A stretch of 52,710 nt of DNA from Pontibacter harenae (GCF_020907245.1 NZ_JAJJWH010000028.1:1-52710), one strand, 5' to 3'; numbered from the stretch's first letter, positions 7,837-16,915 are shown. Program-made: numbers and translations. The notes: generated by a model from the sequence alone, not told the origin.

Positions 7837-8931
7837 TTAACTGGCCTTTCTTTTACCAGTTGATGTTAAAACATGGTGGCTAAAGGTTTGCAAGGCAAGT
7901 ACAGTTAGGGCCAGAAAAAAGCCAGGGAGTAACACGAGCCACCAAGCACCTGTATTGGATTTAATGCCAGCTATTGTCCTTCCCCAACTTACCAGTGTGC
8001 CAGGTATGCCAATCCCGAGGAAAGAGAGGGTGGACTCAAGGGTCATGAGTCCTGCTACACCAAAAGTAAAGGTTACAACCAAAGGGGCCAGCATGTTAGG
8101 AAGCACATGCCTGTATACCAGTTTAAAATCGCTTACCCCTAATGCGACTGCGGCCTCAAAAAAGGGTAACTGTTTTACTTTAAGCGTTTCTGCCCTTGCT
8201 AAACGTGCAGTACCTGTCCAGTATGTAAAAATAAGCAACATGATCAGTATATAAACTGATGGAGCCATGAACGAAGCCAAAGCCAGGATTAAGATAAGCT
8301 TCGGAATACTGGTAAATAATTCGATCAACCTAATCAGTAACCTATCAGCAGGTATAGAGAGTTTACGCTGCAGCAACTGAACTTTCATCAGAAGCGGAAG
8401 TAAAAGTTTGATAGCGAGCAACACTATGACAATGGCAATAGAGATACTGACCAAAGTATAGGAGATGCTCTTATCGGTTAGCATTGCTACAGAAGGCAAG
8501 TACAAGCCATAGTATACAAAGGCCGCAAAAGCTAAGAGCAGCACTAGCAAACTGGCGAAAGACAATTTTAACTTCTTGTTACCATAAAAAGCGGCAAAGG
8601 CACCAAGTAAAGTACCAATAGCAGCTACAGCCAACATAACTGGTATGCTAATAAATACAGCAGTTCGGGCTCCGTACAGGATATTAGCCAGCATGTCCCG
8701 CCCAAGCCCGTCAGTGCCTAGCCAGTGGAATGCTTTATCAGGTTGTTTTGATTCCCAAGGGAACGGAGCTTGGTAGGTGTGGGTAAGGTCAAGTTCGTTT
8801 GGCAGGTACGGTATAGGCAGCCAAGGTAACACCATAACTAGTATAGTCAGTAACATCAGGTACGCGCAAGCTAGCCTGAAGGAAAGCTTCTCGCGCAACA
8901 GAAGTTTTATGTGCAGCCACAGCATCTCCAT
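7837..8931 (-). CDS. Oligopeptide ABC transporter permease, OppC/DppC type
   Basis: A 364-residue inner-membrane permease of a peptide/nickel ABC importer. It carries the BPD_transp_1 domain, with the DppC hallmark HWLGTDGLGRDMLANILYGA near residue 68 and the EAA-loop region EAAVALGVSDFKLVYRHVLP near residue 260. It is longer than the usual ~300 residues because of an extra hydrophobic stretch at about residues 120-190. The start codon overlaps the stop of the oppB-like gene (TAATG), so the two are translationally coupled. It should pair with the OppB-like protein to form the channel. Peptide specificity is inferred from family membership. Confidence 0.88.
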   Translation of the reverse strand: MEMLWLHIKLLLREKLSFRLACAYLMLLTILVMVLPWLPIPYLPNELDLTHTYQAPFPWESKQPDKAFHWLGTDGLGRDMLANILYGARTAVFISIPVMLAVAAIGTLLGAFAAFYGNKKLKLSFASLLVLLLAFAAFVYYGLYLPSVAMLTDKSISYTLVSISIAIVIVLLAIKLLLPLLMKVQLLQRKLSIPADRLLIRLIELFTSIPKLILILALASFMAPSVYILIMLLIFTYWTGTARLARAETLKVKQLPFFEAAVALGVSDFKLVYRHVLPNMLAPLVVTFTFGVAGLMTLESTLSFLGIGIPGTLVSWGRTIAGIKSNTGAWWLVLLPGFFLALTVLALQTFSHHVLTSTGKRKAS

Positions 8932-10043
8932 TAGCCGTTCAGGTTTAGGCGCGGGTCTGCCATTTGGTAAAGAACATCCGAAGTAAGATGGGCTAAGACT
9001 TTTATAGTCGCAATAACTAACACGATGCCCACAATCACAGGGTAATCTCTGGCTAAGATTGAATCGATTAGCAGACTGCCCATACCAGGTATGGCAAAAA
9101 TGGTTTCTATAATAACGGCACCTGCCACCAGTGCAGGTAAAAAATCTGTCAGTAAGGTGATAACAGGTAATAGTGCATTCGGGAGTACATGTTTCCTTAT
9201 AACTTTTTTCTCTTGTAGTCCTTTTGCTTTTGCCGTTCTGCTAAAATCAGCCAGTAGGGTATCTGTGACAGATCTGTAAATCTGGGTTGTAAGGTAGGGG
9301 AGGTTGGCCAGCGTAAGACAAAGGATGGGAAGAACCATGTATGGAAATTTACCTGCCAATTGTTGCCACCAATTTGACCCCATACTGCCGTAATACCCTA
9401 AGCCGTAAACTGGGAAAAGCTGTAAAAAGGCAGGGCTCGCAAATAGTACCAGTAACAGCAGGGCCAGCACAAACATAGGTACGCTGTCTAAAACGAAAAG
9501 CGAGGGTAGTATAAGTTTGCGTGAAAGCTGCCTACGTTGCTGTGCCAGATGTACACTAACTTCAAGTGCTACAACGGAAGCTAAGGCCATGCTGATAAGC
9601 AGAATGAGAAAGGTGTTGCCTATTCTATTGAGCAGGATGTTGCTAACTGCATCTCCGTTTTTGTAAGAGGTGCCTAAATTGCCTTTCACTAAATTAGTGA
9701 GCCAGTTGTGGTACTGGTTTAGAGTGCCATGCCACTGTAGGTTTGGTAAGAAAAAGCGGTAGTCTAAGCCTATCTGTTCTGTTACCTCTACCGCTTGAGA
9801 AACGGAAGGTTCAGCTAAACTAAAATAGAAGAGGGGCAGGTTTAGGCCAGTTCGTTGTAGATAATCCTGGTATACCTGTTGTCGGCTACTGTTGCTGCCT
9901 TTGCTATAATAGCTGTCCTGCTGCAAAATTCTTTCTTCTCCAAAATTACCCGGCAAACTTCTGCTCAGTAAAAAAACCAGCGAAGCTAACAGCCAAAGAA
10001 ACGGCACCGAAAGCGCAAGTCGTTTAAGCACGTACGGCAGCAT
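8931..10043 (-). CDS. Oligopeptide ABC transporter permease, OppB/DppB type
   Basis: A 370-residue integral membrane protein. The N-terminus (LPYVLKRLALSVPFLWLLASLVFLL) and the C-terminal BPD_transp_1 domain with an EAA-like loop (RTAKAKGLQEKKVIRKHVLPN, about residue 270) mark the B-type permease of peptide importers. Residues 40-130 form the extended loop seen in many Bacteroidota members. It lies 8 bases downstream of the binding-protein gene and overlaps the C-type permease gene by one base, so the order is A-B-C in one operon. No ATPase gene of the D/F type is present nearby. Confidence 0.88.
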   Translation of the reverse strand: MLPYVLKRLALSVPFLWLLASLVFLLSRSLPGNFGEERILQQDSYYSKGSNSSRQQVYQDYLQRTGLNLPLFYFSLAEPSVSQAVEVTEQIGLDYRFFLPNLQWHGTLNQYHNWLTNLVKGNLGTSYKNGDAVSNILLNRIGNTFLILLISMALASVVALEVSVHLAQQRRQLSRKLILPSLFVLDSVPMFVLALLLLVLFASPAFLQLFPVYGLGYYGSMGSNWWQQLAGKFPYMVLPILCLTLANLPYLTTQIYRSVTDTLLADFSRTAKAKGLQEKKVIRKHVLPNALLPVITLLTDFLPALVAGAVIIETIFAIPGMGSLLIDSILARDYPVIVGIVLVIATIKVLAHLTSDVLYQMADPRLNLNG

Positions 10044-10051
10044 GGCTGTTT

Positions 10052-11770
10052 CTACTCTGATAAAGTAAAAGAGCTTACATCGTAGTTAGGGCGCAGACCA
10101 GATACTCGTGTGTCGTCAAACCTCTTGTGAATCGCCAGGCGCTCTTTTTTATAGTATAGCGTTATAAAAACAGCTTCATCGTGTATAATAGACTGTAATC
10201 TTTTTAATTGTCTTGCCTTTTCCTGCTCATTTTCTGTTGCGTTAATGGCATCTAAAAGCTCATCACTTTCAGGTGTTCCAAAGCCTGTGTGGTTGCTGCC
10301 TCCCTCTTCTGCGAAGGCTGTGTGCAGGAGCGGCTTAAAATTAAAAACAAAAGGATTACCGCCTATAGGCCTGAAAAACATGTCGAAGTTATGAGAGCGG
10401 GAACGCTGGCTTAAAAGGCTGCCTTCTAAGGGCTGTATCGTTACAGGTATGCCTGCCTGGGCTGCACTTTGCTGAAAAATAACAGCTGTATTATCTAAAA
10501 CGTTGTTGCCAGCTCTGTAGTTAAGCTCAATGGTAAGTTGCTGTCGGTCGCCGTTTATAGTCTTGAACCAACCTGCTTGCTCGCGTTGCCAACCAGCAGC
10601 TTCTAATAGTTTTGCAGCCACCTGAACTGAGTAGGAGTAAGGTCTTATGTCGCTGTTATAAAATTCCTCGATGGATGGAGGAACAGGACCCACTGAGGCC
10701 GTAGCAAAGTTCTCCTGTGTTACCTGAATAAAACTATTCACGTCTAACAAGTGAGCAATAGCCTGCCTTGTCCTTTTATCAGAAAACTTAGGTAAGCGGC
10801 TGTTTAGCCCTGCATATGTAAATTCATAGGAGTCAGGTGTATGCAAAGCATAATCCGCCATAAAAGAGTTGTCTTGCTGTAACTGCTTAAATTCAGCAAC
10901 AGGAATGTTATCCAGCACATCCAGCTGTTTGTTCCGAATAGCCAAAAGTGCTGTGGTGTTATCTGGTATAATCTGAAAGCTGATGCGCTCAGGGTTAGCT
11001 GTAAGATGTTTTGCGTCATCTACATTATTTCCCCACCAGTTATCCTTGCGTTTCAAGGTTATGTACTGGCCCGAAACCCATTCATCTAAAACATAACCCG
11101 CACTGCCTTGCAGCAGTTGCTTGTTTTTGGCAAAGTCTACGCTGTTAAACTTTTGGGCGTAGGCCTTCAAAGACTTATTGTTTTCTAGCTCAGAAAGGTC
11201 TTCCGAAAATGTGGTGACTTTGAAAGGCTTTAAAAGACCTTCAGGGTCAAATAAGTATGCTGGTAATATAAAATAGTCTCCAGACAGCAATACCATTTCG
11301 GGCATATAGCCATCACAAACTAAGGTAAATTTCTTAGGACTCTCTTCGTCAACGACGATGTCCTTTATGAATTCAACCTGCGGTTTAAGATGTTCGTTGT
11401 TTAGGAGCGGCGCTTTTAAGACTTTGAGGGTAAATGCTACATCATTTGCTGTAACAGGACTGCCGTTACTCCACTTAGCCCCGTCTCTTAAGGTATAGGT
11501 AATATAAGTAACCGAATCTCGCCGCTCTACCACTGGCATACTTTCAGCCAGGTAAGGCTTTATTTCATCGTCAGCCAAATCGGCACTTAGCAGACTTTGA
11601 AACATTAGGTTTACCACCTGCAACGCCTCAGCGCTATTATAACTAACAGGGCTAAGAGATTCTGGGTCTACAGCAAACCTTAACCTTACCTCATCGGGTT
11701 GACGTTTGGTTTGGCTACAGTAAGTAAATAAAAAAAGTAAGCTTAATAAAAGTAATTGTCTAATCCGCAT
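10052..11770 (-). CDS. Extracellular solute-binding lipoprotein, OppA/family 5
   Basis: A 572-residue lipoprotein: signal LLLLSLLFLFTYC with Cys19 as the lipidation site. The rest is a family-5 extracellular solute-binding protein (SBP_bac_5), with TLRDGAKWSNGSPVTANDVA near residue 92 and the long alternating beta/alpha body of peptide-binding proteins. It probably delivers oligopeptides to the two permeases encoded directly behind it (8-base gap). It is the first gene of the operon, but no strong promoter consensus was found in front of it. Family members also bind nickel chelates or opines, so peptide is the likely but unproven ligand. Confidence 0.88.
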   Translation of the reverse strand: MRIRQLLLLSLLFLFTYCSQTKRQPDEVRLRFAVDPESLSPVSYNSAEALQVVNLMFQSLLSADLADDEIKPYLAESMPVVERRDSVTYITYTLRDGAKWSNGSPVTANDVAFTLKVLKAPLLNNEHLKPQVEFIKDIVVDEESPKKFTLVCDGYMPEMVLLSGDYFILPAYLFDPEGLLKPFKVTTFSEDLSELENNKSLKAYAQKFNSVDFAKNKQLLQGSAGYVLDEWVSGQYITLKRKDNWWGNNVDDAKHLTANPERISFQIIPDNTTALLAIRNKQLDVLDNIPVAEFKQLQQDNSFMADYALHTPDSYEFTYAGLNSRLPKFSDKRTRQAIAHLLDVNSFIQVTQENFATASVGPVPPSIEEFYNSDIRPYSYSVQVAAKLLEAAGWQREQAGWFKTINGDRQQLTIELNYRAGNNVLDNTAVIFQQSAAQAGIPVTIQPLEGSLLSQRSRSHNFDMFFRPIGGNPFVFNFKPLLHTAFAEEGGSNHTGFGTPESDELLDAINATENEQEKARQLKRLQSIIHDEAVFITLYYKKERLAIHKRFDDTRVSGLRPNYDVSSFTLSE

Positions 11771-11830
11771 TCTTGATCCCTTTGGCTAAAGTTGTTTCAA
11801 AGGCAAGATAGGGAAAGAAAGTTACAGTTA

Positions 11831-12031
11831 TTAATCATTTTCAACCCAGTTTGTGCTGCCACCAAATGTACCCACTGTCCCAGTGTTGTTCTTTTTCTTA
11901 TTAAAGAAGGTACTTTCTTTCGTTTCTTTTTTAGCATTAGGGCGAGTATATGTATCAGGAGAATTAGTTTCTGATGTTCCACCAAATATTAAAGCTAAGT
12001 AAAGGGCGAAGGATGTAAATAGTGATGCCAT
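11831..12031 (-). CDS. Small exported-peptide-like protein, 66 aa
   Basis: The frame predicts 66 residues: a hydrophobic N-terminus (MASLFTSFALYLALIFGG) followed by a very hydrophilic Lys/Asn/Thr/Gly-rich tail ending near GTFGGSTNWVEND. This is the layout of a small secreted or membrane-anchored peptide precursor; lysines at KKETKE and KKKNN could be processing points, which is speculation. It diverges from the paralogue pair at 12357-15412 across a 325-bp AT-rich gap and lies 60 bases from the start of the oligopeptide operon, in the same direction. No family is recognised. Overlapping minus-frame ORFs look less protein-like. Confidence 0.5.
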   Translation of the reverse strand: MASLFTSFALYLALIFGGTSETNSPDTYTRPNAKKETKESTFFNKKKNNTGTVGTFGGSTNWVEND

Positions 12032-12356
12032 GATTTTTTAGAGTTAATGTTCATTACAAATGTCGCTGCGCAGTAACGAAATATAAAGGAAGATTATACT
12101 GAAAAAGTAACTATAAAAATAATAATACTTGTTGAAGTAATATTAATTACTTAACTCTAAAACCTTATTTTAAATAAATATTTAGTATTTAAATAGAAAA
12201 AAAATTTTGTTGATTTTTTAATAAGTAACATTTTTATATTTACAATATTAGTAGTTTTATAGAATAAGTAAAAGGAAATAAGTTCAACTCTGTAACTTTT
12301 CTTTTTTTAATAATTTTTATAATTAAGTAAATATTAATGAGCCTTTTTATGAGATT
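12032..12356. other. AT-rich divergent intergenic region
   Basis: This 325-base stretch separates the small exported-peptide-like gene from the two paralogues and must hold both promoters. It is strongly AT-rich with A and T runs. GTAAC occurs four times with similar flanks (near 12071, 12107, 12225 and 12292), possible protein-binding boxes. No site fits the TTTG-N19-TAnnTTTG consensus well. Confidence 0.4.
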
Positions 12357-13844
12357 ATGCAAGAGTTAACAAGAGTAATTGGGGTTTTAGTAACTAAACT
12401 TAATAGTGCCGATTTGGTAAATATTTCGGTTAATAGTAACAGTAAAGAATGTATCTTCATACAAAATATTTCGAATGGTACCTACAAATCAGATATAGAA
12501 GCATCTAAAGACCTTTACAAAGCGGGACCTAATGATGTAAGGTACAAAATGCTTAAGCATAGGGTTAGAAAAAGACTTTACCAGTTGCTCCTATCAGTTG
12601 AGTTATCAAAAACTAAGTTAAGACACGTATTTCAAAAGGAGCAAGAATGTGTACGTCTTCTTGACCATGCCCAGCTTTTGTTGAGGTTAGCCGAATATGA
12701 TTTGGTACTTAGTGTGTGTAGTAAAGTGATAAATTTAGCATCTAAATACGGGTTCAACAGTTTGGTTTTAGCAGCTTTGGAACTTGAATTGGCTAGTTTA
12801 ACAGAAAAAGGAGCCTCTAAACTTTACTTTAAAAGTAAGAAAGTTTATAATGAATATTCTAAAGTCGTTAGTCAGGAAAAAGAGGCAACTTCCCTGTTTC
12901 AATTTGCGAAGGTAACAAACAAGATATCTGTTAAAGGTAGAAAAGATCTCTATAACACTTTAAGTACTTATGTTGAAAGACTTGAAGAGTTATGGAAGGA
13001 GTCAGGTTCATATGATTGTTTTAATGCCTACTACAAAGTGTCAATTCTATATTATGAACTAGCTGGAAACTTCGATAATATAATTAAGCTAACTGAGGAA
13101 TCTGCTGCTCTCGTTGAACAGGGGATAGTCAACAAGGATCGTTTTGAATTAAAGTACAATGCTTATATACTTGTATATGCTCATTTAAGAGCTAAGAAAT
13201 TTGATAATGGCTTAAAGTATGCAGATATGTACTTATGCTACTTTGATCCTCATTCGCATAATTGGTTTTCATTTTTAGAAAATTACTTCTTGCTAGCTGT
13301 GCATGCAAATCAGTATGAAATCTCTAACACAGTTTTGAAGCAAGCACAAAGTAATAGTTTCTACAATAAGTTATTTGATACAGCAAAGGAAAGGTGGAAA
13401 TTATATAGTGCTTACCTTTATTTTATAAGTCCTGCAGCGGCTACATTAGAATCTTTCAATTACTTAGATTTAGTTTTATCAGTTACAGAGTATAGCAAAG
13501 ATAAACAGGGCTTTAACGTTGCCATCCTTATCCTTCAATTTATGCACTTCTTGCGTAGGGGAGATGCTGAGGCTTTACTCTATCGTATAGAAAGCTTAAA
13601 AAAATATATTCTTACTCACCTTAAGGATTCCTTTAGCTTAAGAAGTAAATTATTTCTTAAGTTACTCATCTTAACAGTAACTGAAAATTTTTCTGTCAGT
13701 TCATGTAGATTAAAAGGGGAGAAACATTTAAGAAAGCTTAGAGAAACTCCTATTCCTGGAGATGCTTATGCCGAAATAGAGATTGTTCCTTATGAACATC
13801 TATGGGAGTTTATCCTTTGTGATTTAGAAAAGATGAGAGCATAG
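12357..13844 (+). CDS. Helical repeat-like protein, paralogue 1 (function unknown)
   Basis: A 495-residue protein, almost entirely alpha-helical by composition, with TPR-like alternation of aromatic and small residues (for example ELAGNFDNIIKLTEESAALV and FLENYFLLAVHANQYEI). There is no signal peptide, membrane segment or recognisable DNA-binding or catalytic domain. A basic helix (MLKHRVRKRLYQLL) is at about residues 63-76. It is clearly homologous to the next gene: SKDKQGFNV, KYILTHLKDS and a C-terminal GDAYAEIEIVPYEHLWEFIL-like block are shared. Base composition is visibly more AT-rich than the neighbours, which suggests transfer or relaxed selection. A cytoplasmic sensor or scaffold is possible; nothing proves it. 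Confidence 0.75.
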   Translation: MQELTRVIGVLVTKLNSADLVNISVNSNSKECIFIQNISNGTYKSDIEASKDLYKAGPNDVRYKMLKHRVRKRLYQLLLSVELSKTKLRHVFQKEQECVRLLDHAQLLLRLAEYDLVLSVCSKVINLASKYGFNSLVLAALELELASLTEKGASKLYFKSKKVYNEYSKVVSQEKEATSLFQFAKVTNKISVKGRKDLYNTLSTYVERLEELWKESGSYDCFNAYYKVSILYYELAGNFDNIIKLTEESAALVEQGIVNKDRFELKYNAYILVYAHLRAKKFDNGLKYADMYLCYFDPHSHNWFSFLENYFLLAVHANQYEISNTVLKQAQSNSFYNKLFDTAKERWKLYSAYLYFISPAAATLESFNYLDLVLSVTEYSKDKQGFNVAILILQFMHFLRRGDAEALLYRIESLKKYILTHLKDSFSLRSKLFLKLLILTVTENFSVSSCRLKGEKHLRKLRETPIPGDAYAEIEIVPYEHLWEFILCDLEKMRA

Positions 13845-13903
13845 CCAAACCATTTGATTTAAACCCTTTTAGGTTAAATGTTTTTACATTATTTTACCTT
13901 TCA

Positions 13904-15412
13904 ATGGAAGAACTGAGGAGACTAGTTAAAATATTCAATGAAAATAAGTTTGACAAAATATATAGTATCTCTTTACTAGAAGAAGACAGCCAAGAGTCAA
14001 GGCTATTTAAGCTAGCTAGTTCAAAAAAGAACCTGACAGACAAAGAGGTAGAAGAAAAACTATACTTTGCAGATGCGGGTTCGTCTGCTTACAGGATGCT
14101 AAAGTCGCGCCTTAAAAAGAAGCTTTATAAGTCTCTACATTTGCTCGATATGCAAAAGAGATTCTTAAATGAATCCTTTCATGATGAGAAAGATCTTCAT
14201 GAGCAGCTGTTGACAGTGAGAATTCTAGTAAATGTTGGCGAGTTTACTTTAGCTGAAAAAACAGCAAATCAAGTACTAGCACGCGCAAAGAAGCAAGGGT
14301 ATGTTCAGATTACTGTTTTTGCTCTTGAAAGACTAGTCGGAATAGCAGTACATGATTCTTCACTTGCAAAGCTTGATTTATACGAAAGAGAACTTGAACA
14401 TTATAGAGAATTATATAAGCTTGAGGATAAAGCAAGGTCACTGTATCTGAGAGCAAGATTAATACTTAATAGTAAAGTTGAGGAACGTAGCAGGTACATT
14501 AACAATGTGCCCTCTATCATAGAAGAACTGAAGCTTGTGTGGCAGACTACAGGCTCTAGTAAAAGCTTTGCGTATTATGTAAGAATTAACTTTTTTTACC
14601 TGGAATGTATAGGTGCCTTCAATGCTATTGTAGAGGCTGTTGAAGAAATAAACACTTTAGTATCTAAAGGAGTAGTTGATGCTAACAGTTACAGTGAGCA
14701 GTATATTCGTTTTATTTACTTGTATGCTTGCTTACGGGTTAATAGATTCACGGAAGGGCTTGAAAGCGCTGAAAAATTTGAGGCGCTTATTCCAGAAGAA
14801 AATATCAATTGGTTTGCTTACAAAGAAAATCACTTTCTACTTGCAGTCCATAGTAGGAATTATAAACTAGCAATTAAAATTCTTAATCAGGTTTCGACTA
14901 ATGATGCATATCAGAGAATAGGACAAGTTTTTAAAGAAAAATGGAGCGTATTTAAGCGTGCTGCAACGTTTATATTTGGAGTTGATGAAGACATTTCAAA
15001 TTTACCCTTTGATGATGTGCGGGTTGAGGAGCCTTTATCTTTATCAAAAGATAAACAAGGCTTCAATGTTTTTCTAATCGTCCTCGATTTTATCGAAAAA
15101 CTAAAGGGCAAGGAATACGAAGCGCTTTTTAAGTTAGAGGAACGTTTACAGAAGTACATTTTAGTGCATTTCAAATCACCAGAAACAGAGCGTAATAAGC
15201 TATTGCTAAGATTGCTGCTAACTACTATAAGAGAAGAGTTTGATGCGACAAAGGTAAGAAAGAAAGGAGCCATGTTATTTCAAAAGCTTCAAGCTACACC
15301 AGTTCCTGGAGATGCATATGCCGAAGTGGAAATAATTCCTTTCGAACATTTGTGGGAATTTATTTTGGCTCTACTTCCTGTTGGAACAAAATCTACTGTT
15401 AAACAAAAGTAA
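13904..15412 (+). CDS. Helical repeat-like protein, paralogue 2 (function unknown)
   Basis: A 502-residue tandem paralogue of the preceding gene, which ends 59 bases upstream. The basic helix at about residues 65-76 (MLKSRLKKKLYKSL), the central ENHFLLAVHSRNY, SKDKQGFNV and the C-terminal GDAYAEVEI...EHLWEFI block align with paralogue 1. The N-terminal 60 and the central residues differ much more, so the duplication is old. It is all helical, soluble, with no known domain. The TPR-like pattern and the nearby small exported-peptide-like gene recall peptide-sensing TPR proteins, but those Gram-positive regulators carry an N-terminal HTH that is not evident here. Confidence 0.75.
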   Translation: MEELRRLVKIFNENKFDKIYSISLLEEDSQESRLFKLASSKKNLTDKEVEEKLYFADAGSSAYRMLKSRLKKKLYKSLHLLDMQKRFLNESFHDEKDLHEQLLTVRILVNVGEFTLAEKTANQVLARAKKQGYVQITVFALERLVGIAVHDSSLAKLDLYERELEHYRELYKLEDKARSLYLRARLILNSKVEERSRYINNVPSIIEELKLVWQTTGSSKSFAYYVRINFFYLECIGAFNAIVEAVEEINTLVSKGVVDANSYSEQYIRFIYLYACLRVNRFTEGLESAEKFEALIPEENINWFAYKENHFLLAVHSRNYKLAIKILNQVSTNDAYQRIGQVFKEKWSVFKRAATFIFGVDEDISNLPFDDVRVEEPLSLSKDKQGFNVFLIVLDFIEKLKGKEYEALFKLEERLQKYILVHFKSPETERNKLLLRLLLTTIREEFDATKVRKKGAMLFQKLQATPVPGDAYAEVEIIPFEHLWEFILALLPVGTKSTVKQK

Positions 15413-15429
15413 AGTAAGGCTGTGCTGCC

Positions 15430-15470
15430 TTTTGCATGCAGAAATATTTGCTATATTTCTGCATGCAAAA
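15430..15470. promoter_or_regulatory. Perfect 18-bp inverted repeat over the start of the UMF1-type MFS gene
   Basis: The arm TTTTGCATGCAGAAATAT (15430-15447) is repeated exactly inverted at 15453-15470 with a 5-nt spacer TTGCT. The likely start codon (15463-15465) lies in the right arm and an in-frame upstream ATG (15436) in the left arm. There is no U-tract after either arm, so it is not a typical terminator. It could be an operator or an mRNA hairpin that hides the start. Confidence 0.6.
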
Positions 15471-16788
15471 AAATAATCCCACCGTTACCAGGGCCTGGTG
15501 CTTTTATGATTGGGCAAACTCTGTTTATTCACTGGTTATCACGTCTACGATATTCCCGATATATTATAGCGCGGTAGCCAAAAACCCAGAGACAGATTCA
15601 TCCATAGTCAACTTCTTTGGATTTGAACTGCAGAGTTCGGTGTTATTCTCTTATGCGGTGTCGGGTGCTTTTCTCATTATTGCGGCACTTAGCCCTTTTC
15701 TAACAGCCATTGCAGATTATAGTGGGCGCAAAAAGCTTTTTATGCGGCTGTTCTGCTATTTAGGTTCTATATCCTGTGCTGCCCTTTTCTTTTTCACAAA
15801 AGAAACCTTCTCCATATCTGTCATTTTTTTCGTGCTAGCCTCTATCGGTTTTAGCGGCAGTATAGTATTTTATAACTCTTACTTACCAGAAATAGCCACC
15901 GAAGACCAGTACGATAAGTTAAGTGCTCAAGGCTTTTCATTAGGATATATAGGTTCGGTGTTGCTGCTGGTGTTTAACCTGGCCATGATCATGCAGCCAG
16001 GTTGGTTCGGTATTGCTGCTGATAACACAAGCCTCCCGCCACGTATAGCTTTTTTAACGACAGGTATCTGGTGGTTTGGCTTTGCACAATATTCATTTTA
16101 CCACTTGCCAGGAAACGTGTACCACCGCAAGCCTGGCGGGAGCTGGGTGCTAAACGGCTTTAAGGAATTGCAGAAAGTGCTAAACCAAGTAAAGGAGCTG
16201 CCGCTGCTGAAACGCTTTTTGCTGGCTTACTTTTTCTACAACATGGGGGTGCAAACGGTAATGTATGTGGCCACTATCTTCGGGATAGAAGTACTAGCCT
16301 TGCCTGATGAAGCGTTAATCATTACGATATTAATCATACAGTTGGTAGCCATAGCTGGCGCTTACGGGTTTGCTGCTCTATCGAACAAGTATGGCAACAT
16401 CAAAGCGCTTATCATAGCCGTTATTATTTGGATAGGCATTTGCATTGCGGCTTACTTTATCAATTCAGCAAATCAGTTTTATGTGTTGGCGGCTGTTGTG
16501 GGTTCTGTCATGGGTGGCATTCAGTCGCTCTCCAGGTCTACCTACTCCAAACTTATTCCTGCCACTACAATAGAGCATGCTTCTTTCTTCAGCTTTTATG
16601 ATGTGACGGAGAAAATCTCCATTGTTCTGGGTACACTTGCTTACGGTGCCATCGCTCAGCTAACAGGCTCCATGCGCTATAGTATTTTAGCCCTGATCGT
16701 ATTCTTTGCTCTTGGGTTACTTTTCTTAAGTCTGGTGAAAGGAAAAAGGACACTACAGGCAGAGCAGGAGAGGGTGAAGGTGAGTTAA
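15463..16788 (+). CDS. MFS transporter, UMF1/Atg22-like
   Basis: A 441-residue inner-membrane protein (450 if the in-frame ATG at 15436 is used). WCFYDWANSVYSLVITSTIFPIYY after the N-terminus is the signature of the UMF1 family (Atg22-like) of the Major Facilitator Superfamily; about twelve helices follow. Bacterial members are proposed effluxers of uncharacterised substrates. The second ATG is preferred because the first would add nine residues from inside the inverted repeat, but both ATGs sit in that repeat. It starts 50 bases after the second paralogue ends, on the same strand, and ends before a bidirectional terminator. Confidence 0.85.
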   Translation: MQKNNPTVTRAWCFYDWANSVYSLVITSTIFPIYYSAVAKNPETDSSIVNFFGFELQSSVLFSYAVSGAFLIIAALSPFLTAIADYSGRKKLFMRLFCYLGSISCAALFFFTKETFSISVIFFVLASIGFSGSIVFYNSYLPEIATEDQYDKLSAQGFSLGYIGSVLLLVFNLAMIMQPGWFGIAADNTSLPPRIAFLTTGIWWFGFAQYSFYHLPGNVYHRKPGGSWVLNGFKELQKVLNQVKELPLLKRFLLAYFFYNMGVQTVMYVATIFGIEVLALPDEALIITILIIQLVAIAGAYGFAALSNKYGNIKALIIAVIIWIGICIAAYFINSANQFYVLAAVVGSVMGGIQSLSRSTYSKLIPATTIEHASFFSFYDVTEKISIVLGTLAYGAIAQLTGSMRYSILALIVFFALGLLFLSLVKGKRTLQAEQERVKVS

Positions 16789-16915
16789 GGGTTGAGAGTT
16801 TAGAGTTAAGAGTTATGAGATGAAGGTGGTTTATTCGGTATCTGTCCACCATAACTGGAAAGCCAACATAAAAAAGATTTACCACACAAGAAACAGACAA
16901 TGTTAGCTATAAACA

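Noticed and set aside
11797..11985. Overlapping 62-residue minus-strand frame and the 60-residue plus-strand frame at 11792
   Set aside because: Composition is frame-shadow-like; the 66-residue frame at 11831-12031 has the signal-like start and fits better.
12357..15412. Gram-positive-type RRNPP quorum-sensing regulators
   Set aside because: TPR-like architecture is suggestive, but no N-terminal HTH was found and the phylum is different, so this was kept only as a hypothesis.
16789..16830. GAGTTTAGAGTTAAGAGTTATG stretch as a structured repeat
   Set aside because: It is a simple low-complexity stretch common in intergenic DNA of this phylum; no stem or gene was seen.
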